Shown: positions 63,504 through 64,000 of the stretch, in pieces
Layout of the letters: every line of letters begins with the position of its first letter
How positions within the stretch are numbered: the stretch's first letter is position 1
NCBI GenBank assembly: GCA_966211795.1
Contig: CBIHNW010000015.1
Coordinates: 62,001 to 126,000 of the forward strand
From: 21-14-0-10-47-8 sp966211795
Lineage (GTDB): Bacteria; Bdellovibrionota; Bdellovibrionia; Bdellovibrionales; Bdellovibrionaceae
Direction: 5' to 3'
DNA length: 64,000 nt
The notes under the pieces: generated by a model
The model's database searches: none
What the model saw: only the letters and a program-made list of their open reading frames with translations
Told to the model about the DNA's origin: nothing
Position numbers and translations under genes: made by a program

Positions 63504-63953
63504 ATGAAGCCTTTTCTTAAAAAGCTATGGCGAGCACTTGTGCTATTCTGGACGGTTCTTGGCGCTTTCGTTTTTTTCGTCGTCTTGGTGACCGTTCTTT
63601 ACTCTTTGGGATTTCAAAAATGGAAGAGTGCAGGTGAAATCAGCACCGAGGAGTACTGTCATCAACATCCTGTCGGCTCGACCTATAAAGCGGTCGATCT
63701 GGCTTCGGATTGGCATCACATTCAGTTGAAGACAGGGCGGCTGGTGAGCTCCGTTGCCACAATCGAGCTGACTCGCAACAAGCTTTCAGACGAAAATCAC
63801 CAGAAAGCATTGTCAACGCTTCGCCAGATCGATGAGCAAGGATTGCCGGCGACTTTGTGGATCACTGATACGGTATTTTTGCTGAAGAAGACCTGCGAGA
63901 TCAGCTTCGAGCATGGGTTGGTGAGCAAAGCCGATTACCGAACTTGGGATTAG
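63504..63953 (+). CDS. Single-pass membrane protein, unknown function
   Basis: A 149-residue protein: basic N-terminus, one transmembrane helix (~12-35, LVLFWTVLGAFVFFVVLVTV), then a ~110-residue outer part with two cysteines (EYCHQHP, KKTCEIS). No family was recognised. It follows the preceding gene by 47 bp on the same strand. Confidence 0.68.
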   Translation: MKPFLKKLWRALVLFWTVLGAFVFFVVLVTVLYSLGFQKWKSAGEISTEEYCHQHPVGSTYKAVDLASDWHHIQLKTGRLVSSVATIELTRNKLSDENHQKALSTLRQIDEQGLPATLWITDTVFLLKKTCEISFEHGLVSKADYRTWD

Positions 63954-64000
63954 GCGCTTTCGCTCGGGCTTCAAGGCTGTGCCATTAAAAACAAAAGCTG

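Overview
The window looks like ordinary chromosome from a Gram-negative predatory or environmental deltaproteobacterium-like organism, most plausibly a member of Bdellovibrionota. Support is indirect: Lgt and several lipobox proteins, many secreted proteases and signal-peptide proteins of unknown function, soluble hybrid histidine kinases, a B12-dependent ribonucleotide reductase, fused PutA, TPM/LemA proteins and closely packed genes with many ATGA-type overlaps. No IS element, integrase, phage module or CRISPR array was found. One tRNA (Arg, anticodon TCG) lies near 44.9 kb and no rRNA was seen. The assignment to a lineage is inference.

Layout. 0-4 kb: the tail of tyrS overlapping a ferredoxin gene with a low-complexity tail, a TetR regulator with its own operator, then a YflT-like stress protein and a BON-domain protein. 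4-8.2 kb: two overlapping genes for soluble hybrid histidine kinases. 8.3-16.4 kb: housekeeping enzymes (hydrolase, IscA-type protein, NrdJ, lipocalin, CinA-like protein, acyl-CoA dehydrogenase, TrmH, QueF). 16.5-23 kb: a PAS/GAF kinase behind a fused pseudouridine synthase-methyltransferase, a lemA-TPM-TPM operon and a GreA/B-like factor. 23-31 kb: a receiver-like protein of unknown role, a DEAD-box helicase, secreted and PilZ-like membrane proteins, and a RecD2 helicase gene preceded by a putative DNA-annealing protein. 31-45 kb: secreted material, including a zinc metalloprotease, a trypsin-like protease, an FN3/RIFT-barrel glycan-associated protein, a two-gene secreted coiled-coil unit and a beta-lactamase-fold lipoprotein. 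45-51 kb: an acidic protein, a PAP2 phosphatase, a Fis-type regulator, an RDD-TPR membrane protein and a rhomboid protease. 51-58 kb: PutA, an FAH-family enzyme with a SixA-like phosphatase, Hsp33, Lgt and an OmpR-type regulator. 58-64 kb: a matrixin-like lipoprotein, small unknown proteins and a long coiled-coil protein ending in an alpha-crystallin domain.

The genes do not form one large pathway. The recurring themes are signalling (three histidine kinases, three or more receiver-like proteins), envelope and secretion (Lgt, lipoproteins, proteases, rhomboid), and protein quality control (Hsp33, the alpha-crystallin fusion, TPM proteins). The most unusual items are the coiled-coil/alpha-crystallin fusion at 59815-61377, the two-gene secreted unit at 40173-43378, the putative annealing protein coupled to RecD2 at 27630-30637, and a perfect intrinsic terminator lying inside the signal-peptide codons of the PAP2 gene at 45691-45725.
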